Below are positions 6,004 to 12,147 of a stretch of DNA of 12,147 nucleotides, one piece after another (positions within the stretch are counted from its first letter, which is position 1; the number at the start of each line of letters is the position of its first letter). The position numbers and the translations under genes were made by a program. The notes beneath the pieces were generated by a model. That model made no database searches and was not told the origin of the DNA. It saw only the letters and a list, made by a program, of their open reading frames with translations. This stretch comes from JBFHNV01 sp041593595 (GTDB lineage: Bacteria; Pseudomonadota; Gammaproteobacteria; HK1): contig JBFHNV010000181.1 in assembly GCA_041593595.1 (NCBI GenBank), positions 1 to 12,147 on the forward strand. The letters run 5' to 3'.

Positions 6004-7361
6004 TTGAGGCCGTACTTCTCCATCAGGTCGTAGAGCGTGGGCCGACTCACCCCCAGCATGTCCGCCGCCTGGGCCACGCGCTGATCGCACAGGGCGAGCG
6101 CCTGCCGGATGGCACGCCTCTCCGCCTCCTCACGGACATGGCGCAGGTTGAGAGGTTCCGCCTCGGCATCCGATTCCTCGAGCTCCAAATCCTCCGCGGT
6201 CACGCGCGCGCCGTCGGCCATGATGGCGGCACGCTTGACGCGGTTCTCGAGCTCGCGCGCGTTGCCGGGCCAGGAATGGGCCTGGATGGCCCGCAGCGCA
6301 TCGTCCGTGAACTCGCGTGGCGCACCGGGATTGCCTTCCGAGTACCGCTGCAGGAACGCCCGCGCGAGCACCACCGCGTCCCCGGAGCGTTCGCGCAGCG
6401 GCGGGATGTCCACGGTGATCTCGCTGATGCGATAGTACAGGTCCTCGCGGAAGCCTCCGGAGCGGATCAGGCCCTGGAGGTCCTGGTGGGTCGCGCACAC
6501 CACCCGCACGTCCACCGGGATCTGCTCGCGGCCCCCGACCCGCTCCACCGTGCGCTCCTGCAGGAATCGCAGCAGTTTCGACTGCAGCGACTGGGGCAGG
6601 TCGCCGATCTCGTCCAGGAACAGGGTTCCCCCGTTAGCGTACTCGATCTTGCCCACGGTGGTCTTGTAGGCTCCCGTGAAGGCACCCTTCTCGTACCCGA
6701 ACAGCTCGCTCTCGAGCAACGTCTCCGGGATCGCCGCGCAGTTGATCACCACGAAGCGCTTTGACGCCCGGCCGCTCAGGCGGTGGAGCGCGTTGGTGAG
6801 CAGCTCCTTGCCGGTCCCGCTCTCACCGAGCAGCAGCACGCTGGCGTCGGTGGGGGCCACCTTCTCGATCATGCGGCACACGCGGCTCATCTCCGGGCTG
6901 ACGGCGATGACGCCGTCCAGCGGCGACATGCCCTGGGACTGCGCCAGGCGGCGGTTCTCGGTCTCCAGGTCGTGCAGCGCCGCCGCCCGGTCCGCGATCA
7001 GCTTGAGCACGTCCGGGTCCACCGGCTTCTGGTAGAAGTCGTAGGCGCCCATGGCGATGGCCTGCAACGCGTTCTCGCGATCGTCGTTGCCGGTGACGAC
7101 GATCACCTTGGTGTCCGGGGCGAGCCCGAGGATCTCCTCGAGCAGCTTCAGGCCCTCGGTGGCGTTGGTGGGGTCCGGGGGCAGCCCCAGGTCCAGCGTG
7201 ACCACCGGCGCCTCGAAGCGGCGCAGCGCCGCGAGCGCCGACTCGCGGTCCGACGCGAGGCGCACGTCGTAGCCCTCGAAGCACCACTTGAGCTGGCTCT
7301 GCAGCCCGGGGTCGTCCTCCACCACCAGAAGGCGGGCCTTGGCCTTCTTCTGCGCGCTCAA
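6000..7361 (-). CDS. prsR: PEP-CTERM-box response regulator, sigma-54 activator
   Basis: Response regulator that, with PrsK, activates sigma-54 promoters of exosortase-system and PEP-CTERM genes. The 453-residue product has a receiver domain (about 9-125; acidic Asp16/Asp17, phospho-acceptor Asp57 in VTLDLGLPP, Thr90, Lys112 in QKPVD). Next is an AAA+ sigma-54 interaction domain (about 150-380): Walker A GESGTGKE at 179-186, sigma-54-contacting GAFTGA at 226-231, Walker B TLFLDEIGD at 246-254, FREDLYYR, and SWPGNARELENR. A Fis-type helix-turn-helix closes the protein (about 428-447, VAQAADMLGVSRPTLYDLM). All catalytic motifs are intact. The start is TTG 7361 in TTGA, overlapping the prsK stop by 4 nt, with a strong GGGAGGAGG a few bases upstream. 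The open frame continues to 7760, but that part lies inside prsK and is not receiver-like. The length agrees with PrsR proteins. Identity is firm. Confidence 0.95.
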   Translation of the reverse strand: MSAQKKAKARLLVVEDDPGLQSQLKWCFEGYDVRLASDRESALAALRRFEAPVVTLDLGLPPDPTNATEGLKLLEEILGLAPDTKVIVVTGNDDRENALQAIAMGAYDFYQKPVDPDVLKLIADRAAALHDLETENRRLAQSQGMSPLDGVIAVSPEMSRVCRMIEKVAPTDASVLLLGESGTGKELLTNALHRLSGRASKRFVVINCAAIPETLLESELFGYEKGAFTGAYKTTVGKIEYANGGTLFLDEIGDLPQSLQSKLLRFLQERTVERVGGREQIPVDVRVVCATHQDLQGLIRSGGFREDLYYRISEITVDIPPLRERSGDAVVLARAFLQRYSEGNPGAPREFTDDALRAIQAHSWPGNARELENRVKRAAIMADGARVTAEDLELEESDAEAEPLNLRHVREEAERRAIRQALALCDQRVAQAADMLGVSRPTLYDLMEKYGLK

Positions 7362-9472
7362 CGAACCTCCTCCCTGACCTGTGCCGGGCCGCCCGCGTCT
7401 TCCCGGGACTCCATCGGCAGGCGGACCCGGAACACCGTCCCGGCTCCCGGCGTGCTGCGCACGTCGAGCTCGCCCCCCGCCGCGACGACGAACTCCCGGC
7501 TCTCGTACACCCCGACTCCCATGCCCGCGTTTCCCTTGGTCGTGTCGAAGGGCCGGAACAGCCGCTCGGAGATGAAGCGGGAGTCCATCCCGCAGCCGGT
7601 GTCCGCCACCTCCACCTCGACGAAGGTGTCGCGCGCGCCCACGCGCACGGTCACGGCCCCGTCGTCGGGCGTGGCCTCCTGGGCATTCTGCACCAGGTGC
7701 TCCATCACCGACGCCAGGCGGTCGGGCTCCACCGCCACCCGGAGCTCCCGGCCCTCGCACTCGAGGCGCGGTGCCGGCCTGTCGGCGGCGCGGGTGCGCA
7801 CCACGGACTCCATCACGGAGACCAGGTCCACCGAGCGGACCTGGCCGTCGCCGGTCCGTCCCTTGCGCAGCTGCATGAGCAGCCGGGTCATCTTCTGCGA
7901 GGCATTGTCGACCGTCTCGATGGCGTCTTCAATGAAGCCGGGGGAGTGCGCGTGCCGGCGGGCATTGGTCACCACCAGGGACAGCTGCGCCACCAGGTTC
8001 TTGAGATCGTGCACCACGTACGCCGAGAGGCGGTTGAAGGCCTCGAACTGGCGCGCGTCGGACAGCGCCTCGGACACCTTCAACAGCGCCAGATAGCTAG
8101 CGGCCTGGCGGCCGCAGGTCTTGAGGAGATCGGTGTCCTCCCAGTTCAGATCCCGGGGCGTCGGGGGTCGCGCCAGGACGATGAATGCGGATAGTTCCTG
8201 TCCGTGCATGAGGGGGATGATGATCCACGGATCGCGCAGCGCGGTGATCCAGTCCGGCAGCACGAGTCCGGCGTAATGCCCGGGCGCCTTCTGGAACTCG
8301 TCCAGGTACACCACCCAGCCGCTGCGCTCGAGGAAGCGCACCAGCGCGCTGTCCGGCCGCGTGGTGGCATCCACCGGCAGCGGCACGTTCAGGGTCGCAA
8401 CCGGCTGGAAGTACTCGGAGCTCTGCCGCACCCAGATCACGCCGCGCGGCGCGGCCACGATCTCGGCGAAGGCGCGCACGATGTTCTGCTTGGGCTCGCT
8501 GCGCGGATCGCTTCCGGACAGCGCATGGGTGAATTTCAGCCATTCCTCGCGGTAATCATACTTGTTCTTGAAGAAGTGCTTGTTGAGGAACACCCTCAGA
8601 CGGGCGCGTGCCTGGCCCGACGTCAGCAGCGCGGCGAGCAGCAGCAGCGCCAGGAACAGGAAAGCGACCTGACCGATGCCGCCCCACGTCCCGCCGTAGA
8701 ACCGGATGTAGTAGCCGGCGACGGCCATCAGGGTCAGGTACAGCCCCACCGCCAGCAGTGCCGTGGAGTGGAACACCACGTGGCGCGAGACGAACACCTC
8801 CACCGACCAGCGTGGGTTGCGGCGCGCGGCCACCGCGACGAAGGGCACCACGATGGCATTGACCAGGCCCCGCGCTACCCAGGACGCAGCGTCCAGGCGG
8901 TTGAACAGCAGCGCCAGCGAGTACATGTAGAGGTCGTAGGCGAACAGACCGCCGAGGCCGAACACCAGGAACTTGACCGCCCAGCGGTGCTCCGGGCGGG
9001 TGTCCCGGAAGAGCTGATGCACCAGCACCAGGCCGGCAATCGCGATTCCCAGGTGGCCGGAAAGCACGAGCCGGGTATGGCTTGCCGCGTCCAGGCCCAG
9101 CGTCCAGCCCACACGCCCGAGCACGGTCACCGCGGCCTGCCCGGCGATCAGCGCGGCGCAGCTCCAGACCAGGGACTTCAGGCTCGCGTCCGAACGGCGG
9201 GTCTCGCCGCCGAAGCCGAGCAGCACCAGGAGGAACACGATCCAGACGCCGCTGCGGATCACCTCGCCGAGCTGCAGCAGCCAGAACGGGGGCACCGTGT
9301 ACAGCGCATGGCCCACGTGCGCGACACACCACAGGCACGACACACCCGCCGCCGCCACCAGCAGCCCACCCTGCAGCCGGCCGCGCCAGGCCGTGAGCAT
9401 GAGCAGGGTGAGGATGCCGAACAGGGCGGCGCCCAGGCCGTAGGAAGCCGCCGCGGCGTCCAGCGTCAGCAC
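7358..9472 (-). CDS. prsK: PEP-CTERM system membrane histidine kinase
   Basis: Sensor kinase of the XrtA-associated two-component system; its expected partner is PrsR, encoded directly downstream. The 704-residue product begins with about eight hydrophobic helices (roughly residues 10-285), an integral-membrane sensory module. A cytoplasmic GAF-like region follows (about 325-465). The kinase core has a dimerisation helix with phospho-acceptor His488 in VVHDLKN, then an ATPase domain with N-box HLVQNAQEA (Asn596), DTGCGM at 624-629, FRPFDTTK, and GMGVGVY at 650-656. All ATP-binding boxes are intact. The signal sensed cannot be read from the sequence. The start is GTG 9472, with a weak GGTGG four bases upstream, and places the first helix near residue 10. 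It lies 57 bp after the sugar-transferase stop and its own stop overlaps the prsR start. Identity is firm; the exact start is less so. Confidence 0.94.
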   Translation of the reverse strand: MLTLDAAAASYGLGAALFGILTLLMLTAWRGRLQGGLLVAAAGVSCLWCVAHVGHALYTVPPFWLLQLGEVIRSGVWIVFLLVLLGFGGETRRSDASLKSLVWSCAALIAGQAAVTVLGRVGWTLGLDAASHTRLVLSGHLGIAIAGLVLVHQLFRDTRPEHRWAVKFLVFGLGGLFAYDLYMYSLALLFNRLDAASWVARGLVNAIVVPFVAVAARRNPRWSVEVFVSRHVVFHSTALLAVGLYLTLMAVAGYYIRFYGGTWGGIGQVAFLFLALLLLAALLTSGQARARLRVFLNKHFFKNKYDYREEWLKFTHALSGSDPRSEPKQNIVRAFAEIVAAPRGVIWVRQSSEYFQPVATLNVPLPVDATTRPDSALVRFLERSGWVVYLDEFQKAPGHYAGLVLPDWITALRDPWIIIPLMHGQELSAFIVLARPPTPRDLNWEDTDLLKTCGRQAASYLALLKVSEALSDARQFEAFNRLSAYVVHDLKNLVAQLSLVVTNARRHAHSPGFIEDAIETVDNASQKMTRLLMQLRKGRTGDGQVRSVDLVSVMESVVRTRAADRPAPRLECEGRELRVAVEPDRLASVMEHLVQNAQEATPDDGAVTVRVGARDTFVEVEVADTGCGMDSRFISERLFRPFDTTKGNAGMGVGVYESREFVVAAGGELDVRSTPGAGTVFRVRLPMESREDAGGPAQVREEVR

Positions 9473-9529
9473 GGCGCCACCGGCGAGGCCGTACGCCCCC
9501 GCGTTCGCCGTATCGGCGCGAGCGACACG

Positions 9530-10918
9530 TCAGCGCGCACCCTTGCCCCAGAGGATCACCTGGGCCGTCTGAATCAAGATCATGATGTCCAGGAACAGAC
9601 TGTAGTTCTTGATGTAGTACAGGTCGAACTGCAGCTTCTCGAGCGCGTCGCGGTCGGAGGCGCCATAGGGATAGCAGATCTGGGCCCAGCCCGTGATGCC
9701 CGGGTTCACCCGGTGGCGAACGCGATAGTACGGGATCTTCTTCTCCAGCTCCTCGACGAACTGCGGGCGTTCCGGGCGCGGGCCGACGAAGCTCATGTCG
9801 CCCCGGATCACGTTGATGAGCTGGGGCAGCTCGTCGATGCGCGACTTGCGGATGAAGCGCCCCACCCGCGTCACCCGGTCGTCGTCCGCGACGGCCCACA
9901 CCGCCCCGCCGCTCTCCGCGTCGGTGCGCATGCTGCGGAACTTGAGGATCTCGAAGTGGCGGTTGTCGCGCCCGACTCGCATCTGACGGTAGAACACCGG
10001 CAGCCCGTCCTCCAACCAGATGAGCAGCGCCGTGACGAGCATCACGGGCCACGCCGCCAGCAGCATGCCGACGCTGACCACCACGTCGAACGCGCGATGC
10101 ATGTAGGTCTTGAGCACTGCCTGGATGAAGCCCTCGGCGTACACGATGGTGGCCGGACTCAGGGCGTCGATCTTGATCTTGCCGGTCTGCTGCTCGAAGA
10201 AGCTCGCCGCGTCGACCACCCTGATGCCGGCCATCTTGCAGTCGAGGATCTGCTCCAGCGGGAAGTTCCGCGACTGCTCGCGCATGGCCACCACCAGCTG
10301 GTCCGCGCCGAGGCGGCGGGCGAAGTCCGCCAGGCGCTCTTTCGGCCGGTGCACGCGCGCCTCGCTCACGGCCACCTCCTGGCCGGGGATGTGCACGAAG
10401 CCGAGCAGGGTCGCGTCGCGCCAGTCGGAGCGCCGTCGAAGCTGCTCGATCTGCTTGGCCAGCGATCCCGCCCCGATGACCAGGACCCGGCGCTTGAAGA
10501 GGTTGACGTCGGCGTAGCGGAAGGTCAGCGCGCGGAACAGGCTCACTCCCACCAGGGAGACGATGATGGCCACGGTGAGGCCGGTGCTGCCGATGGACAG
10601 CCGCGGGAACAGCGGCATCGCCGCCGCGACCACCAGGATTCCGACCAGGAACGCGACGCCTACCCGGAACAGGAGGCCTCGCAGGTCGTCGCGCAGGCCG
10701 CGCTGGTAGAGGCCCACGATGGACATCATCAGCATCATGGTCGCCGCGAACAGCGCCGCCTTGGGCCAAACCGACCCCACCAGCAGCTTCGCGGTGGGGT
10801 TGAACCCGGCCACGTTCAGGCTGATGCCCAGATAGATGGACCCGAACATGATCAGCGCCTCGCCGGTCCCCAGGATCAGCAGGGAACGGGGGATGTAGTG
10901 GCGAAAGACCCTGATCAT
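9530..10918 (-). CDS. XrtA-system polyprenyl-phosphate sugar-phosphate transferase (TIGR03013-type)
   Basis: Membrane glycosyl-1-phosphate transferase expected to load the first sugar phosphate onto undecaprenyl phosphate for exopolysaccharide assembly. The 462-residue product has four N-terminal membrane helices (about 12-130). A Rossmann-like soluble region follows, with VLVIGAGSLAKQIEQL at 145-160. A re-entrant or transmembrane segment lies near 276-302. The Bac_transf domain carries LPVFYRQMRVG, KFRSMRTDAES (326-336, Asp333/Glu335 in the catalytic acidic motif), RKSRIDELPQLINVIRG, FVGPRPERPQFV and GITGWAQICYPYG. The N-terminus (RHYIPRSLLILGTGEALIMF) and gene order before prsK fit the XrtA-associated family rather than generic WcaJ. 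The sugar specificity is unknown. ATG 10918 is the start; a GGAG lies about 15 nt upstream, so initiation may be weak. It is the first gene of the minus-strand operon. Confidence 0.94.
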   Translation of the reverse strand: MIRVFRHYIPRSLLILGTGEALIMFGSIYLGISLNVAGFNPTAKLLVGSVWPKAALFAATMMLMMSIVGLYQRGLRDDLRGLLFRVGVAFLVGILVVAAAMPLFPRLSIGSTGLTVAIIVSLVGVSLFRALTFRYADVNLFKRRVLVIGAGSLAKQIEQLRRRSDWRDATLLGFVHIPGQEVAVSEARVHRPKERLADFARRLGADQLVVAMREQSRNFPLEQILDCKMAGIRVVDAASFFEQQTGKIKIDALSPATIVYAEGFIQAVLKTYMHRAFDVVVSVGMLLAAWPVMLVTALLIWLEDGLPVFYRQMRVGRDNRHFEILKFRSMRTDAESGGAVWAVADDDRVTRVGRFIRKSRIDELPQLINVIRGDMSFVGPRPERPQFVEELEKKIPYYRVRHRVNPGITGWAQICYPYGASDRDALEKLQFDLYYIKNYSLFLDIMILIQTAQVILWGKGAR

Positions 10919-10999
10919 CGGGTGGCGCGCGTCTCCGGTTGCGTGCTCGGTCGCGGAACCCGGCGCGGCGCCGGTGCGGCCGGATATGACCGGCGGCGG

Positions 11000-11008
11000 A
11001 TCGTATCA
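11000..11008 (-). promoter_or_regulatory. candidate extended -10 promoter of the sugar-transferase/prsK/prsR/xrtA operon
   Basis: On the minus strand TGATACGAT (11008 to 11000) matches an extended -10 element (TG, one base, then TACGAT). The -35 region at 16-bp spacing reads TTCTCC, a partial match, as is common with extended -10 promoters. Transcription would start near 10993, giving a leader of about 75 nt. That leader contains a CCGGCGC/GCGCCGG palindrome (10960-10974). No sigma-54 -24/-12 element was seen here, so PrsR is not obviously autoregulating. Confidence 0.35.
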
Positions 11009-11036
11009 CCGGCGCGGGGCGGGAGAATCCTGAGAG

Positions 11037-11054
11037 GTGCGACCGCCGTCGCAC
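11037..11054. repeat. perfect 7+7 bp inverted repeat in the divergent promoter region
   Basis: GTGCGAC (11037-11043) and GTCGCAC (11048-11054) surround the 4-bp spacer CGCC. It lies about 40 bp upstream of the Sel1 gene and about 45 bp upstream of the presumed operon start site, between the two outward-facing promoters. This is a natural place for an operator controlling one or both directions. The cognate regulator is unknown. Confidence 0.4.
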
Positions 11055-11077
11055 TTCCCGCGATCGCCCCGCCGGCG

Positions 11078-11086
11078 TGCTAGATT
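11078..11086 (+). promoter_or_regulatory. candidate extended -10 for a leaderless Sel1-protein mRNA
   Basis: TGCTAGATT (11078-11086) fits an extended -10 element. Seven bases further is 11093, the A of the ATG, so the transcript could begin at the start codon. No Shine-Dalgarno sequence precedes this ATG, which agrees with leaderless translation. The region at -35 is not a recognisable box. Confidence 0.35.
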
Positions 11087-11092
11087 TCCGAC

Positions 11093-11794
11093 ATGCGACG
11101 GACAGCGCGGTCGGCTCTCATCGCCCTCGTGACCCTCGGGCTGGGACCTGCGGGGTCCGGGGTGCCGCCCGCCCACGCGGACCTGGATACGAGCCGCCTG
11201 CGCGCCGCCGCGGCGCCGCCCGCCGCGCCCGAGGCGTCCCGCGCCCGCGCCGGCGACGCCGAGGCCCAGTTCCGACTCGGCGTGCGATACGCAAGCGGCA
11301 ACGGCGTGCCTGCGGATCCGACCGAGGCGGTGCGCTGGCTGCAGCGCGCTGCCGAGCAGGGCCACGCGGAGGCGGCCGCGAGCCTGGGCGTTATGTACTC
11401 CGAAGGCGAGGGGGTCGCGCAGGACCTGGAGCGCTCGCTGGCCTGGTCGCGTCGCGCCGCCGCCGGCGGCAGCCTGCGCGGCCAATACAGCCTCGGCCTC
11501 GCCTACTACCACGGGCAGGGGGTCGAGCGCGACTTCGGGCAGGCCCTGGAGTGGTACCGACGGGCCGCCCTCGGGGGCTATCCCGAGGCCATGAACAACC
11601 TGGCCATCATGTACGGCCTCGGCGAGGGCGTGCCGCGCGACGACGTGGAGGCCTACGCCTGGTTCATCCTCTCCGCGGACCGCGGTGACGAGAATGCGGC
11701 GAAGAACCGCGACCTCACGGCGGAGGAGCTGGACGCTGGCGCGCGCGAGCGCGGCGAGGCGCGCGCCCGGGAGCTGACCCGGTCCATCCGCTGA
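11093..11794 (+). CDS. secreted Sel1-repeat (TPR-like) protein
   Basis: A 233-residue exported protein. Residues 1-29 form a Sec signal peptide: basic MRRTAR, a hydrophobic stretch, then AHA before Asp30 as a signal peptidase I site. A short Ala/Pro/Arg region follows. Four Sel1 repeats cover about 54-200, each with the pattern A-x-x-x-LG-x-x-Y-x-x-G-x-GV-x-x-D followed by A-x-x-W-x-x-x-A-A: AQFRLGVRYASGNGV, AAASLGVMYSEGEGV, GQYSLGLAYYHGQGV and AMNNLAIMYGLGEGV. The last unit ends in WFILSAD and a charged tail. Sel1 proteins are alpha-solenoid adaptors, often periplasmic; the partner cannot be read from the sequence. It is transcribed away from the exosortase operon and has no visible RBS. A role in the same exopolysaccharide or export process is only an inference from position. 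Confidence 0.93.
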   Translation: MRRTARSALIALVTLGLGPAGSGVPPAHADLDTSRLRAAAAPPAAPEASRARAGDAEAQFRLGVRYASGNGVPADPTEAVRWLQRAAEQGHAEAAASLGVMYSEGEGVAQDLERSLAWSRRAAAGGSLRGQYSLGLAYYHGQGVERDFGQALEWYRRAALGGYPEAMNNLAIMYGLGEGVPRDDVEAYAWFILSADRGDENAAKNRDLTAEELDAGARERGEARARELTRSIR

Positions 11795-12051
11795 CGCCGC
11801 GGCCCCGGGCTCGTGGGGAATCCGCGTCCCGCGCATCGCGAACGAACCGTGAGATCCAGCACGGCGGCGCGCGCGACCGCATTCGTGACCGGTTGACGGC
11901 ATCCCCAGAGGTGGCCGGCCCGATACGGACCGCGGGGACACGCTGTGAATACGTACCAGTGCGCCCGACGGCCGCATCCTGCAGCCGACGGCCCTCGCGA
12001 CCCGCACCGGACCGGCCTTGTCCGAGCACGGATGCGCTCGGCCGCGCCGCA

Positions 12052-12147
12052 TCAGCGCAGGTAGAAGAAGACGAGCATCCCGGCGAACACCGCCAGCACC
12101 GCGATGGTCATGCGGCTCGAGGGCAACACCCGGGCGATGCCCTCGCG
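12052..12147 (-). CDS. C-terminal end of an unidentified membrane protein (partial)
   Basis: The window edge cuts this gene, leaving its last 31 codons and TGA stop (12054-12052). The visible tail reads REGIARVLPSSRM and then a hydrophobic stretch (TIAVLAVFAGMLVFFYLR), a probable final transmembrane helix ending one residue before the stop. Almost every codon ends in G or C, as in the neighbouring genes. The family cannot be recognised from so little. It would end 257 bp from the Sel1 gene, which converges on it; no canonical terminator was seen between them, only a short direct repeat (CGACGGCC). Confidence 0.6.
   Translation of the reverse strand, partial: REGIARVLPSSRMTIAVLAVFAGMLVFFYLR

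Noticed and set aside
4321..6033. 570-codon plus-strand frame antisense to xrtA
   Set aside because: It mirrors the exosortase gene, whose Cys/Arg/His catalytic motifs and membrane helices are intact; the antisense product has no recognisable domain.
6004..6090. 29-codon N-terminal extension of xrtA
   Set aside because: It lies inside the prsR helix-turn-helix coding region; GTG 6003 with an upstream GGAGAAG gives the usual exosortase N-terminus.
7362..7760. N-terminal extension of prsR by 133 codons
   Set aside because: It lies wholly inside prsK, encodes Gly/Arg-rich sequence, and a strong SD precedes the TTG at 7361 where the receiver domain begins.
8556..11054. 832-codon minus-strand frame overlapping prsK and the sugar-transferase
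   Set aside because: It is out of frame with the two recognised genes, and the translation is Arg/Gly/Pro/Ala-rich without motifs.
8204..11083. 959-codon plus-strand open frame antisense to prsK and the sugar-transferase
   Set aside because: It opposes two clear genes with intact family motifs. Its product is a His/Gln/Arg-rich low-complexity string with no fold signature, as expected opposite high-GC coding DNA.
11006..12052. 348-codon minus-strand frame antisense to the Sel1 gene
   Set aside because: It covers the Sel1 coding region and both intergenic flanks with no domain; the Sel1 repeats and signal peptide are unmistakable on the plus strand.
1..12147. Mobile elements, CRISPR arrays, tRNA or rRNA genes
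   Set aside because: I saw no transposase motifs, terminal repeats with target duplications, regularly spaced repeats, or tRNA cloverleaf and rRNA signatures.

Overview
The window is strongly GC-rich, with G or C at most third codon positions. It carries most of the regulatory and processing core of an exosortase A (XrtA/PEP-CTERM) locus. Family content (PrsK, PrsR, XrtA with a C-terminal EpsI-like region, and an XrtA-type polyprenyl-phosphate sugar-transferase) points to a Gram-negative, EPS-producing, high-GC proteobacterium. I cannot assign a genus.

Layout, left to right. A plus-strand TPR-repeat lipoprotein (83-2050), most like a shortened PrsT, converges with only 12 bp between stops on a minus-strand membrane protein (2063-3985). 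That protein fuses a PP2C-like phosphatase domain, one transmembrane helix, a Pro/Ala/Gly linker and a SUMF1/FGE-type domain. A gap of about 420-460 bp (3986-4443) follows; it is rich in inverted repeats and has at most one doubtful small ORF. Next is a compact minus-strand operon, in transcription order: sugar-transferase (10918-9530), 57 bp gap, prsK histidine kinase (9472-7358), 4-nt overlap, prsR sigma-54-type response regulator (7361-6000), 4-nt overlap, xrtA (6003-4444). Divergent from the operon, across 174 bp with candidate promoters and a 7+7 inverted repeat, is a secreted Sel1-repeat protein (11093-11794). A stretch of 257 bp (11795-12051) shows no convincing gene; after it the window ends in the last 31 codons of a minus-strand membrane protein.

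How the genes fit together. From family knowledge, the sugar-transferase starts an exopolysaccharide repeat unit on a lipid carrier. PrsK/PrsR is the dedicated two-component system that drives sigma-54 promoters, including those of PEP-CTERM protein genes. XrtA is the membrane cysteine transpeptidase-like enzyme that cleaves and sorts PEP-CTERM proteins. PrsT is the usual companion TPR protein. No PEP-CTERM substrate gene is visible here, so targets must lie elsewhere.

The least expected element is the PP2C-TM-FGE fusion between xrtA and the PrsT-like gene. Two of the conserved metal-binding aspartates of PP2C are replaced, and both positions of the FGE catalytic cysteine pair are serine. It therefore looks like a membrane-spanning, probably non-catalytic, sensor or scaffold. 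No mobile elements, CRISPR arrays, rRNA or tRNA genes were recognised.
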